In this document: positions 15,983 through 23,415 of the stretch, piece by piece
How the letters are laid out: the number at the start of each line of letters is the position of its first letter
Position numbering within the stretch: the first letter of the stretch is position 1
Translations under genes and position numbers: made by a program
Assembly: GCF_934476685.1 (NCBI RefSeq)
Contig: NZ_CAKSNX010000002.1
Span: 310,001-374,000 of the forward strand
From: an uncultured Ruminococcus sp.
GTDB lineage: Bacteria > Bacillota > Clostridia > Oscillospirales > Ruminococcaceae
Length of the DNA stretch: 64,000 nucleotides
Direction of reading: 5' to 3'
The notes under the pieces: model-generated
The model's input: only the letters and a program-made list of their open reading frames with translations
Databases searched by the model: none
What the model was told of the DNA's origin: nothing

Positions 15983-18220
15983 ATGGCAAGAAAAAAAGCA
16001 GAGCCTAAAAAGCCTGCCGCCCATAAGATCGACGCTTATATAGAAGGCGCAGGTCTTGTGGCTGAAGAAAAAATCACTCAGACTCTTGAAAAAAACTATA
16101 TGCCGTATGCAATGAGCGTAATTGTTTCAAGAGCTTTCCCTGAGATCGACGGCTTTAAGCCTTCACATAGAAAATTGCTTTATACAATGTATAAGATGGG
16201 ACTTCTGAACGGCAAACTTACAAAGTGCGCAAACATTGTCGGAGCGACCATGCGTCTTAATCCACACGGCGACGGTGCGATATATGAAACTCTTGTAAGA
16301 CTGTCCAGAGGCAATGAGGCGCTTTTGCATCCGTATATCCTTAGTAAAGGTAACTTTGGTAAAGCCTATTCAAGAGATATGGCATATGCTGCATCAAGAT
16401 ATACTGAGGCAAAGCTTGAACCAATCTGTGAAGAGCTTTTTAAGGATATAGATAAGGAAACAGTCGATTTTGTTCCTAACTATGACAATACAATGCAGGA
16501 ACCTACGCTTTTCCCTGCAAGCTTTCCGACTATTCTTGTAAATGCAAACGTCGGCATCGGCGTGTCAATGGCGTCTGCGGTATGCCCGTTTAATCTCAGC
16601 GAGGTTTGTGAAACAGCCATTGCAATAATGAAAAATCCGGATCATAACGTGCTGGATACACTTAAAGGACCTGATTTCCCGGGCGGAGGTTATCTCCTTT
16701 ATGATGAAGAGGAGCTTGACAAGATATACCGCACAGGCAGAGGCTCTGTAAAGCTCAGAGCAAAATATCGTTATGATGCGTCAGAACGTTGTCTGGAGAT
16801 ACTTGAAATTCCTGCGACCACTACCGTTGAAGCCATAATCGAAAAAATAATCGCTCTTATCAAGGCAGGCAAGATAAGAGAAATATCCTATCTGCGTGAC
16901 GAAACGGATATCAATGGTCTTAAAATAGGTATAGATCTTAAAAAGGGAACAGATCCGGACAAGCTTATGCAGAAGCTTTATAAGCTTACACCACTTCAGG
17001 ACAGCTATTCATGCAACTTCAATATCCTTGTGCATGGCTATCCAAAGGTAATGGGAGTTTATCAGATACTTGATGAGTGGATAAAGTTCAGAATGGATTG
17101 TGTCAGAAGAAGAGTAAGCTTTGATCTCAAAAAGAAAAAAGAAAAGCTCCATTTACTTAAAGGCCTTGGAAAAATACTTCTCGATATCGACAAGGCTATA
17201 AGAATTATCAGAGAAACTGAGGAAGAGGCAGAGGTAGTGCCAAACCTTATGATCGGTTTCGGAATAGATGAGATACAGGCAGAATATGTGGCTGAGATCA
17301 AGCTGCGCCATCTCAACAGAGAGTATATTCTTAAAAGAACCGCAGAAACCGATAAGCTTGAAAGTGAGATCGCCGACCTTGAAGAAACTCTTGGCAGCGA
17401 CAGAAAGATAAAGAATATCATTATAGCTGAGCTTAAAGATGTTATTAAAAAATATGGACAGGAAAGAAAGACCCAGTTCTTCTATAGAACAGATATTGAA
17501 GATATAGATGTTGAGGAAGAGATCGAAGATTATCCGTGCAGATTTTTCCTGTCACAAAGCGGATATTTTAAAAAGTGTACAATGCAGTCGCTTAGAATGG
17601 CAAGCGATCAAAAACTTAAAGAAGGCGATGTTATGTCGCAGGAAATAGAGTCGTCAAATAAGGCTGAACTTCTCTTCTTCTCAGACAAGGCTAACGTCTA
17701 TAAGACAAAAGCATCGCAGTTCAAAAATACCAAAGCGAGCGATCTCGGAGATTATATCCCTGCTGTTCTCTGCTTTGACAGCGGCGAGGGAGTAAAGGCT
17801 CTGATAGAAACCGCTGATTATTCCGGATATCTTATATTTATCTACGATAACGGAAAAGCAGCCAAAGTTCCTCTTAACGCTTATGAAACAAAAACAAACC
17901 GCAAGAAGCTTACAAATGCTTATTCAGATAAGGCTGCACTTACAGCGGTCATATTCGTTAAGGAAAATGCAGAGATAATGCTGAGGACTTCAAACGGCAG
18001 AGCAATGATATTTGATACAGCTCTTCTTATGCCGAAAGCAACAAGAAATACTGTGGGCGTTCAGGTAATGACTCTGAAAGCCAAATCTGCTTTTGTGGAA
18101 AAGGCTTATCTTGTAGATACTAATGAAACAGCAGATCTGAAAAAATTCAGAAGCAAGACTATACCTGTTGCAGGCTGCCTTGCAAAGGATCTTGAAGACC
18201 CCGATCAGATGACATTTTAA
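15983..18220 (+). CDS. parC: type IIA topoisomerase subunit A (ParC/GyrA-like)
   Basis: A 745-residue DNA breakage-reunion subunit partnered with the preceding gene, 37 nt away. MPYAMSVIVSRAFPEIDGFKPSHRK opens the winged-helix core and the catalytic Tyr lies in AASRYTEAKLEP. The coiled-coil tower and a reduced C-terminal domain follow. At the quinolone-contact region the sequence reads NPHGDGAIYETLVR, so the usual Ser is Gly and the usual Asp is Glu. The C-terminal part lacks a clear GyrA box, favouring a decatenating enzyme. AAAGGAAAAATCTT precedes the ATG. Confidence 0.92.
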   Translation: MARKKAEPKKPAAHKIDAYIEGAGLVAEEKITQTLEKNYMPYAMSVIVSRAFPEIDGFKPSHRKLLYTMYKMGLLNGKLTKCANIVGATMRLNPHGDGAIYETLVRLSRGNEALLHPYILSKGNFGKAYSRDMAYAASRYTEAKLEPICEELFKDIDKETVDFVPNYDNTMQEPTLFPASFPTILVNANVGIGVSMASAVCPFNLSEVCETAIAIMKNPDHNVLDTLKGPDFPGGGYLLYDEEELDKIYRTGRGSVKLRAKYRYDASERCLEILEIPATTTVEAIIEKIIALIKAGKIREISYLRDETDINGLKIGIDLKKGTDPDKLMQKLYKLTPLQDSYSCNFNILVHGYPKVMGVYQILDEWIKFRMDCVRRRVSFDLKKKKEKLHLLKGLGKILLDIDKAIRIIRETEEEAEVVPNLMIGFGIDEIQAEYVAEIKLRHLNREYILKRTAETDKLESEIADLEETLGSDRKIKNIIIAELKDVIKKYGQERKTQFFYRTDIEDIDVEEEIEDYPCRFFLSQSGYFKKCTMQSLRMASDQKLKEGDVMSQEIESSNKAELLFFSDKANVYKTKASQFKNTKASDLGDYIPAVLCFDSGEGVKALIETADYSGYLIFIYDNGKAAKVPLNAYETKTNRKKLTNAYSDKAALTAVIFVKENAEIMLRTSNGRAMIFDTALLMPKATRNTVGVQVMTLKAKSAFVEKAYLVDTNETADLKKFRSKTIPVAGCLAKDLEDPDQMTF

Positions 18221-18225
18221 CAAAA

Positions 18226-18268
18226 TAAGACGTTCGGAAAATCGCTTATCCGAACGTCTTAATTTTTT
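18226..18268 (+). terminator. terminator of the topoisomerase operon
   Basis: 12-bp perfect stem AAGACGTTCGGA / TCCGAACGTCTT with a 10-nt loop, followed by AATTTTTT. It may also serve the convergent minus-strand gene. Confidence 0.9.
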
Positions 18269-18285
18269 ATGCATTAATTAAATAA

Positions 18286-19194
18286 TTACTTCCAGAGTTT
18301 CTCCGGGTAAACTCCGTCTTCAATAAGCTTTGCAATAGCATTCTTAACGCTTGGCTTATCCTCAGCATAAGTTACGCCGAACCATTTGTCATTGCTTTCA
18401 AGAAGCTCACAGGTCGCTTCACCATGCTTTATCATATAATCTATGCCCTCAGGCAGGAGAAATTCAGCCTTTATGTTGTTCTGATTCTTCTTAAGAAATT
18501 CTACAAAAAGCTCGTTTATTCTGTCAATGAACTTAACAGGGCAACCCCACATATTCATAGATACATAACAGTTCTCGCTGAGTTCGTTGCTCTCATTCTC
18601 ACCCGAATAAACCTTTCCGTCAGCTTCACGGCGGATATTGTATGTTTCAACAACGTCCTCAAGCATATTATTCTCGTCGATCTTGCATACGCCTCTGTTT
18701 ACTGAACCAAAATCACTGAGAGTGTTTTTAAGAACAAAACCGGCCATAGCAAGGCTTATCTTATCATCATCGTGATCTTCAACAAGAAAATCATGAAGCT
18801 TTACAAAAGCTTCTTTGCCATAGAAGTCGTCAGCGTTTATAACAGCAAAAGGCTCGTTTACAACGCCCTTGCAGCAGCATACTGCATGACCATGTCCCCA
18901 AGGCTTTACTCTGTCCTCAGGAAGTGAAAAACCTTCAGGCAGACAAGTAAGCTCCTGATAAACATAATCCACCTTGACATACTTTGAGATCCTGTTGCCG
19001 ATCATCTCATCAAAAGCCTTTCTTATGTCCTCTCTGATAATGAAAACAACTTTGTCAAATCCAGCCTCAACAGCATCGTAAATAGAGTAATCCATAATGA
19101 TCTCGCCATTAGGTCCGAATGGCTCAAGCTGCTTTATACCGCCTTTGAAACGGCTGCCAAGACCTGCTGCCATGATAACCAATGTACATCCCAT
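18286..19194 (-). CDS. sugar-1-phosphate nucleotidyltransferase family protein
   Basis: A 302-residue GT-A fold nucleotidyltransferase. The N-terminal LVIMAAGLGSRFKGGIKQLEPFG is the nucleotide-binding signature loop with the activating Lys, and AVINADDFYG contains the metal-binding Asp. Members make NDP-sugars from NTP and a sugar-1-phosphate. The sugar and base cannot be assigned; a GalU-like or choline/sugar variant is possible. The frame runs 20 codons further upstream, but TTGGAG about 10 nt before 19194 and the MGCTLVIMAAG start fit the family better. Monocistronic, with its own promoter. Confidence 0.85.
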   Translation of the reverse strand: MGCTLVIMAAGLGSRFKGGIKQLEPFGPNGEIIMDYSIYDAVEAGFDKVVFIIREDIRKAFDEMIGNRISKYVKVDYVYQELTCLPEGFSLPEDRVKPWGHGHAVCCCKGVVNEPFAVINADDFYGKEAFVKLHDFLVEDHDDDKISLAMAGFVLKNTLSDFGSVNRGVCKIDENNMLEDVVETYNIRREADGKVYSGENESNELSENCYVSMNMWGCPVKFIDRINELFVEFLKKNQNNIKAEFLLPEGIDYMIKHGEATCELLESNDKWFGVTYAEDKPSVKNAIAKLIEDGVYPEKLWK

Positions 19195-19277
19195 AATTCT
19201 GATCTCCAATCCTATTATTATTTTGTTCGTAAATTTTCCTTTGATTGTGAACAAATGTTTAATTTTGTCATAGGTTA

Positions 19278-19306
19278 ATTATCTCATATTTCTGCTAATT
19301 TGTCAA
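19278..19306 (-). promoter_or_regulatory. promoter of the nucleotidyltransferase gene
   Basis: On the minus strand consensus TTGACA (19306-19301), 17-nt spacer, GATAAT (19283-19278). The remainder of the 304-nt divergent region (19195-19498) holds only this, the opposite promoter and the leader ORF. Confidence 0.7.
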
Positions 19307-19384
19307 TACTGATTACGTTTTCAGAAATGTAAACATACTCTTAATATTATGAAAGATTGTACATAAAATAATAAAACTAAACAG

Positions 19385-19413
19385 TTGACAAATGTTAAGT
19401 AATGTACTATAAT
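19385..19413 (+). promoter_or_regulatory. consensus sigma-A promoter of the SDR gene
   Basis: Exact TTGACA (19385-19390), 17-nt spacer, exact TATAAT (19408-19413). It predicts a leader of about 80 nt that contains the small ORF at 19466. Confidence 0.85.
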
Positions 19414-19459
19414 GATTATCAGCATAAAATATGCCATTATTATATTAGAAACGGAGGCA

Positions 19460-19490
19460 GTCCGAATGTGTGTATCACATCGGTTCGGAC
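19460..19490 (+). promoter_or_regulatory. hairpin overlapping the leader ORF
   Basis: GTCCGAA (19460-19466) pairs with TTCGGAC (19484-19490), and TGTG (19467-19470) with CACA (19476-19479) beneath a 5-nt loop, leaving a 4-nt bulge. It starts 3 nt after the GGAGG ribosome binding site. Confidence 0.6.
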
Positions 19491-19495
19491 GTTGA
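19466..19495 (+). CDS. 9-residue leader ORF (MCVSHRFGR) before the SDR gene
   Basis: ATG 19466 is followed by eight codons and TGA at 19493-19495. GGAGG at 19453-19457 stands 8 nt before this ATG, an ideal distance, while the SDR ATG at 19499 has no ribosome binding site of its own and begins 3 nt after the leader stop. So ribosomes most likely enter at the leader and reinitiate on the SDR. The coding stretch is folded into the hairpin at 19460-19490. A regulatory leader peptide is inferred; an alternative is that the hairpin simply brings GGAGG close to ATG 19499. Confidence 0.5.
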   Translation: MCVSHRFGR

Positions 19496-19498
19496 TAT

Positions 19499-20260
19499 AT
19501 GGCTAAAACAGCATTGATAACAGGAGCAAGTTCTGGAATAGGAAGCGCTATTGCAGAACAGCTGAGCAACAGAGGTTTTAAAGTTATCCTTTGTGCAAGG
19601 CGTGAGGAAAGACTTCTGGAGGTCGCTGAAAAGCTTAACGGCGAAAGCAGAGTAATAGTATGTGATCTTTCAAAAGTGAGCGAATGTGAAAGACTTTATA
19701 ATGAGGTAAAGGACGAGCGTATCTCTGTACTTGTGAACTGCGCAGGTTTTGGTAAGCTTGGAATGTTTGTCAATATTCCGCTTGAAAGCGAGATAGATAT
19801 GATAAATACAAATGTTACAGCTCTGCATACGCTTACTAAGCTGTTCATTAAAGACTTTGTAAAAGCCGACAGGGGATATATACTTAATGTTGCATCGTCG
19901 GCAGGACTTATGCCTGGCGGACCGCTTATGGCAACATATTATGCCACAAAGGCTTATGTGACAAGCCTTACCAGCTCTATATACGGAGAACTTCAGAAAA
20001 TGCATTCAAACGTGCATATATCTGCCCTCTGCCCAGGACCGGTTGATACAGAATTCAATGATGTGGCACAGTGCAATTTTGCAATAAGGGGCATAACAGC
20101 GGAGTTTTGTGCAAGAGCTGCCGTTGACGGTATGTTCTCCCGTGAACTTATAATCATACCTGAGAAGAAAATGCGCTTTGTTGCAGGCGGTTCAAAATTC
20201 GTTCCGAGAAAGGTCCTTGTCAGACTTGCATCAGGCGTTCAGAGCAAAAAGTTAAAATAA
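19499..20260 (+). CDS. short-chain dehydrogenase/reductase
   Basis: A 253-residue Rossmann-fold oxidoreductase. TGASSGIGSAIA is the NAD(P)-binding loop, NCAGFG the structural motif, VASSAG the catalytic Ser and YYATKAY the catalytic Tyr/Lys pair. The Arg-Arg after the second strand (CARREERL) suggests NADP preference. The C-terminus is basic and hydrophobic, as in the YdfG/DltE-like group. Substrate unknown. Expression probably depends on the consensus promoter at 19385 and on translation of the leader ORF. No clear terminator follows. Confidence 0.92.
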   Translation: MAKTALITGASSGIGSAIAEQLSNRGFKVILCARREERLLEVAEKLNGESRVIVCDLSKVSECERLYNEVKDERISVLVNCAGFGKLGMFVNIPLESEIDMINTNVTALHTLTKLFIKDFVKADRGYILNVASSAGLMPGGPLMATYYATKAYVTSLTSSIYGELQKMHSNVHISALCPGPVDTEFNDVAQCNFAIRGITAEFCARAAVDGMFSRELIIIPEKKMRFVAGGSKFVPRKVLVRLASGVQSKKLK

Positions 20261-20350
20261 CAAAGTTTAATTACTAAATATAGTTTCAAATATTTATATG
20301 CGCCTTGGTATTTTCTCTGTTATTTATAATTTTTGATGTTCAAAATTGTT

Positions 20351-20380
20351 AAATGTGAATAAGAAAACGTTATCACATTT
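20351..20380 (+). promoter_or_regulatory. operator-like palindrome upstream of the secreted protein promoter
   Basis: AAATGTGA (20351-20358) and TCACATTT (20373-20380) form an inverted repeat extended by TAA/TTA, and both arms are flanked by a TTGTTAAAT direct repeat. It ends 14 nt before the -35 box. Confidence 0.4.
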
Positions 20381-20394
20381 GTTAAATTAGTCGA

Positions 20395-20423
20395 TTGAAA
20401 TTTTAAGCAAAATAAAGTATAAT
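20395..20423 (+). promoter_or_regulatory. promoter of the secreted repeat protein
   Basis: TTGAAA (20395-20400), 17-nt spacer, TATAAT (20418-20423), 34 nt before the ATG. Confidence 0.75.
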
Positions 20424-20456
20424 ACAAGTAACAATTTAAGAAAGGAAGTTTTTATA

Positions 20457-21431
20457 ATGAAACTTAAGAAGATTTTTGCAGGCATGGCTGCTTCAGCTAT
20501 TGCAATGACTGCTTTTGCTATGTCTACATCAGCTGTTGAACTTGGCGAAGGTGAGAAGGAAACTGATAAATTTAACCTTATTATGATCACAACAGATATC
20601 CCTTGCGAAGTTAATGACAATGATGAGGCTGTTGTTGATGGCAACGTTGTTACATGTAAGGATGTTACACTTAAGATGGCAGGAAATGAGTATCAGCTCG
20701 CTGTTGCTCCTCATAAGTCTGATGCTAATTATCTTACGTTCCAGCTCATCAATACATACAACAATAAGCTTGACACATTTGATTATGTTATCCCTGGCGA
20801 GGGCGATACAATGGAGATCGACTTCACAATCGAAGGTCTTGGCGGCACAGCAGGTAATGCTGGTATCGCATTCCAGACAAATACAACATGGAACTTCCGT
20901 AACTGCTATGGTGATGCAAGCCCAGCAACATTCCCAAATGCAACAGTAGGTGTTCAGGGTGCTGCTTATGGTTTTGATACAGCCGTTGACTGCAAGGATA
21001 CAGAAGTTAATGGTGACGGTACATATTCTATCTCTATCGCTACAAGCGGTGTTATCAACAGTGAGATCCAGAAGTTTGATGACGGTACAGAGAGAAACGG
21101 CGACGCTCTTAAGTGGGCTATGAACAAGAGCTATGAGCCACAGGCTGCTGATACTTCTTCTTCAAACGCAGGCAAGGATAACTCTTCCTCAAATGCAGGT
21201 AAGGATAATTCTTCCTCAACAGCTGGTAAGGACAGCTCTTCAAAGAGCAGCTCTACATCATCTAAGGCTGGCACAACAGGCACACAGAAGGGTACAACTT
21301 CAACATCAGCTGCTGCAACAAGCTCAAAGGCTTCTGACAACACAAATGCAAGCACAGGCGCATCAGCAGGTATTGCTCTTGCAGGTCTTGCACTTGCAGG
21401 CGCAGCAATCGTTGTAGCTAAGAGAAAGTAA
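20457..21431 (+). CDS. secreted protein with Ser-rich repeats and a C-terminal membrane anchor
   Basis: A 324-residue exported protein. Residues 1-26 are a signal peptide (MKLKKIFAGMAASAIAM..., cut near STSA). A globular domain of about 200 residues follows, rich in beta-type sequence with WNFRN and paired Cys; I do not recognise its family. A Ser/Thr/Ala/Lys-rich linker contains three 9-residue repeats. The end, TGASAGIALAGLALAGAAIV then AKRK, is a hydrophobic helix plus basic tail preceded by NAST-G, like a degenerate sortase signal. Codon choice is strongly biased (GCT, ACA, AAG), suggesting high expression. It is monocistronic between its own promoter and terminator. Confidence 0.85.
   Translation: MKLKKIFAGMAASAIAMTAFAMSTSAVELGEGEKETDKFNLIMITTDIPCEVNDNDEAVVDGNVVTCKDVTLKMAGNEYQLAVAPHKSDANYLTFQLINTYNNKLDTFDYVIPGEGDTMEIDFTIEGLGGTAGNAGIAFQTNTTWNFRNCYGDASPATFPNATVGVQGAAYGFDTAVDCKDTEVNGDGTYSISIATSGVINSEIQKFDDGTERNGDALKWAMNKSYEPQAADTSSSNAGKDNSSSNAGKDNSSSTAGKDSSSKSSSTSSKAGTTGTQKGTTSTSAAATSSKASDNTNASTGASAGIALAGLALAGAAIVVAKRK
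21156..21236 (+). repeat. three tandem 27-nt coding repeats
   Basis: Units 21156-21182, 21183-21209 and 21210-21236 encode SSSNAGKDN, SSSNAGKDN and SSSTAGKDS in the linker of the secreted protein. Third-position differences between copies show that they are not brand new. Confidence 0.85.
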
Positions 21432-21466
21432 TTAAGTAATATAATTACTGCTGTTAAAAAATAACT

Positions 21467-21496
21467 AAGGGACTTCCGATAGGAGGTCCCTTTTTT
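21467..21496 (+). terminator. terminator of the secreted repeat protein
   Basis: Stem AAGGGACTTCC / GGAGGTCCCTT with a GATA loop and one G-T pair, followed by TTTTTT. Confidence 0.9.
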
Positions 21497-21625
21497 GTGG
21501 CGTGTATAGAAAATCAAAAAATGTGTAAAATATACTAGACAAATCAAAATAAATATTGTATAATAATTTTATAGTATCGTTTTAGTGATATTAACTTTTT
21601 TATGTGATTGGATGAGGTATTTTTT

Positions 21626-22174
21626 ATGCGAGTAATTACCGGTATGTGCAGAGGAAAAAAACTGAAAACTCTTGAAAATATGGATACCCGTCCGACTACC
21701 GATATGGTGAAAGAGGCTATTTTTTCTGCTATCCAGTTTGACGTTGCAGGTTCAAATGTACTTGACCTTTTTGCAGGCAGCGGTCAGCTTGGTATCGAGG
21801 CACTCAGCAGGGGTGCAAGCCATTGCGTGTTTGTAGACAAAAATCCTGCAGCAGTTGCTGTTGTAAAAGAAAATATAATGTCCTGTCATCTTAATAATTC
21901 TTCACGAGTGCTTAATATGGATAGTATCGAGTACCTCAAAGTCGCTAAAAGTGGTCTGGATATAGCTTTGCTTGATCCTCCGTATAATAATGGATTGATC
22001 GAAACGGCTCTGCCTTTGCTTGATCCAAAGCTGAACGAGGGTGCGATAGTTGTCTGTGAGCATGAAAAGGAACTTCAGCTGCCAGAAACAGTTGGCAGAT
22101 TGGTTCTCCACAAACGATACAAATACGGTAAAATTGCAGTGACAATTTATAAAATACCATCAAAGGATGAGTAA
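21626..22174 (+). CDS. rsmD: 16S rRNA (guanine966-N2)-methyltransferase
   Basis: A 182-residue class I methyltransferase. It starts MRVITGMCRGKKLKT, and DTRPTTDMVKEAIFS is the RsmD signature. VLDLFAGSGQLGIEALSRGA is the SAM loop and LLDPPYNNG the NPPY-type catalytic motif. It methylates G966 of 16S rRNA. The start at 21626 (GATGAGG 8 nt upstream) removes six spurious codons. It precedes coaD by 3 nt, the widespread rsmD-coaD pair. Confidence 0.95.
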   Translation: MRVITGMCRGKKLKTLENMDTRPTTDMVKEAIFSAIQFDVAGSNVLDLFAGSGQLGIEALSRGASHCVFVDKNPAAVAVVKENIMSCHLNNSSRVLNMDSIEYLKVAKSGLDIALLDPPYNNGLIETALPLLDPKLNEGAIVVCEHEKELQLPETVGRLVLHKRYKYGKIAVTIYKIPSKDE

Positions 22175-22177
22175 TTA

Positions 22178-22666
22178 ATGAGAATAGCTGTTTGTCCGGG
22201 CAGTTTTGACCCGGTAACTCTTGGACATCTTGATATTATAAATCGTGCCTCAAAGCTTTTTGATAAAGTCATTGTACTTGTTTCTTTTAATAAAAGTAAG
22301 AATACAGCAAGTTTTACATCACGGGAACGTATGGAAATGATAATGGCTGTCACACAACATCTTGACAATGTTGTGGTTGATTGTTATGACGGATTGCTTG
22401 CTGACTATCTAAAAATGTCAAATGCAACTGCCATTGTTAAAGGATTGCGAGCAGTGTCGGATTTTGAATATGAATTTCAGATGGCGCTTGCAAATAAAAA
22501 GCTTTATAATGATGCCGAAACTGTGTTTCTGACTACAACGGGCGAGAATATGTTCCTTTCTTCAAGCGTTGTTAAGGAGATAGCAAGCTTCGGAGGGGAT
22601 ATTGACGGATTTGTTCCGCCTGAAATTCTTCAAACGATCAAAAACAGACTTTATAAGCCTGAGTAA
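22178..22666 (+). CDS. coaD: phosphopantetheine adenylyltransferase
   Basis: A 162-residue protein with the nucleotidyltransferase start CPGSFDPVTLGHLDII (HxGH-type TLGH) and the C-terminal LSSSVVKEIASFGGDI. It adenylates 4'-phosphopantetheine to dephospho-CoA, the fourth step of CoA synthesis. Length and motifs are complete. It is coupled to rsmD. Confidence 0.97.
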   Translation: MRIAVCPGSFDPVTLGHLDIINRASKLFDKVIVLVSFNKSKNTASFTSRERMEMIMAVTQHLDNVVVDCYDGLLADYLKMSNATAIVKGLRAVSDFEYEFQMALANKKLYNDAETVFLTTTGENMFLSSSVVKEIASFGGDIDGFVPPEILQTIKNRLYKPE

Positions 22667-22711
22667 ATTAAATTTTAAATTATAAATCAGATCATGAAAG
22701 GACGTAATAAT

Positions 22712-23248
22712 ATGAGTGAAGCAAAAGAAAAGAGAGAATACGAAAAGTTTCTTGAAGAATTAGATGAGATCGTGGATACAGCATCTACTGTTCCATTTGC
22801 AAATAAAAAAATGATCGACGCTGACCAGATACATGAACTGGTTGACAGAGTTCGTCTTAACATTCCTGACGAGATCAAGCGTGCAAATGATATGGCTAGA
22901 GAAAAGGAAGCTATCCTTTCTGATGCAAATAAGGAAGCTGACAATATAATCAGTCAGGCAAGACAGCAGGCTGACGAGCTTCTTAAAGAGGCTAAGGCAC
23001 AGGCAGATCAGCTTGTTTCTCAGCAGGAGATCATCGGCAGAGCAAATGAATATGCAAAGGCTCAGGCTCAGAGAGCTGACGAAGAAGCTGCCGCTATCCT
23101 TAATCAGGCAAGAGAAAAGGAGATCGCTATCAGAGAGGCTATGGTAGAGAATATCAATTCTGCACTTTCAGAAGCTAGTGCAGTTCTCCAGAAGAACCTT
23201 GATGCTGTAAACAGCACAAAGGAAGCTATTTCGAGAATAGGTCAGTAA
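22712..23248 (+). CDS. coiled-coil protein, V-/F-type ATPase subunit B or DivIVA-like helix
   Basis: A 178-residue, almost wholly helical cytosolic protein with heptad-like Ala/Gln/Glu-rich sequence (QARQQADELLKEAKAQADQL). The N-terminal LDEIVDTASTVPFANKKMIDADQIHELVDRVRLNIPDEI is a conserved segment found in clostridial proteins next to coaD, often annotated as hypothetical or ATPase-like. No catalytic motif or membrane helix is present. GAAAGGA 8 nt upstream sets the start at 22712. A role at the cytoskeleton or septum is only a guess from its shape. Confidence 0.75.
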   Translation: MSEAKEKREYEKFLEELDEIVDTASTVPFANKKMIDADQIHELVDRVRLNIPDEIKRANDMAREKEAILSDANKEADNIISQARQQADELLKEAKAQADQLVSQQEIIGRANEYAKAQAQRADEEAAAILNQAREKEIAIREAMVENINSALSEASAVLQKNLDAVNSTKEAISRIGQ

Positions 23249-23277
23249 TTTTTACTGCGAAAACCAAATATATGTTT

Positions 23278-23313
23278 AAAGGCGAAAATGATCGATTCAT
23301 TTCCGCCTTTTTT
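23278..23313 (+). terminator. terminator of the rsmD-coaD operon
   Basis: Stem AAAGGCGAAAATGA / TCATTTCCGCCTTT (one mismatch) with a 5-nt loop and a T6 tail. Confidence 0.9.
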
Positions 23314-23334
23314 CTTAATTTTTAACTTTTGGTA

Positions 23335-23363
23335 TTGACAAAGCATAATAATATATGTATAAT
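23335..23363 (+). promoter_or_regulatory. consensus sigma-A promoter of the subtilase
   Basis: Exact TTGACA (23335-23340), 17-nt spacer, exact TATAAT (23358-23363). Confidence 0.85.
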
Positions 23364-23415
23364 TAGTTCATAAATATATTACAATTATTTTATATTGTAA
23401 GAAAGAGGAACATAT

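Noticed and set aside
20351..20380. CRP-type site because of TGTGA and TCACA
   Set aside because: The two half-sites are about 14-15 nt apart rather than 6, so the geometry does not fit CRP/FNR; kept only as an unspecified operator.
21133..21417. Overlapping frame in the repeat region encoding a Gln/Leu-rich peptide
   Set aside because: It is the +1 frame of the Ser/Ala-rich linker and arises from codon repetition.
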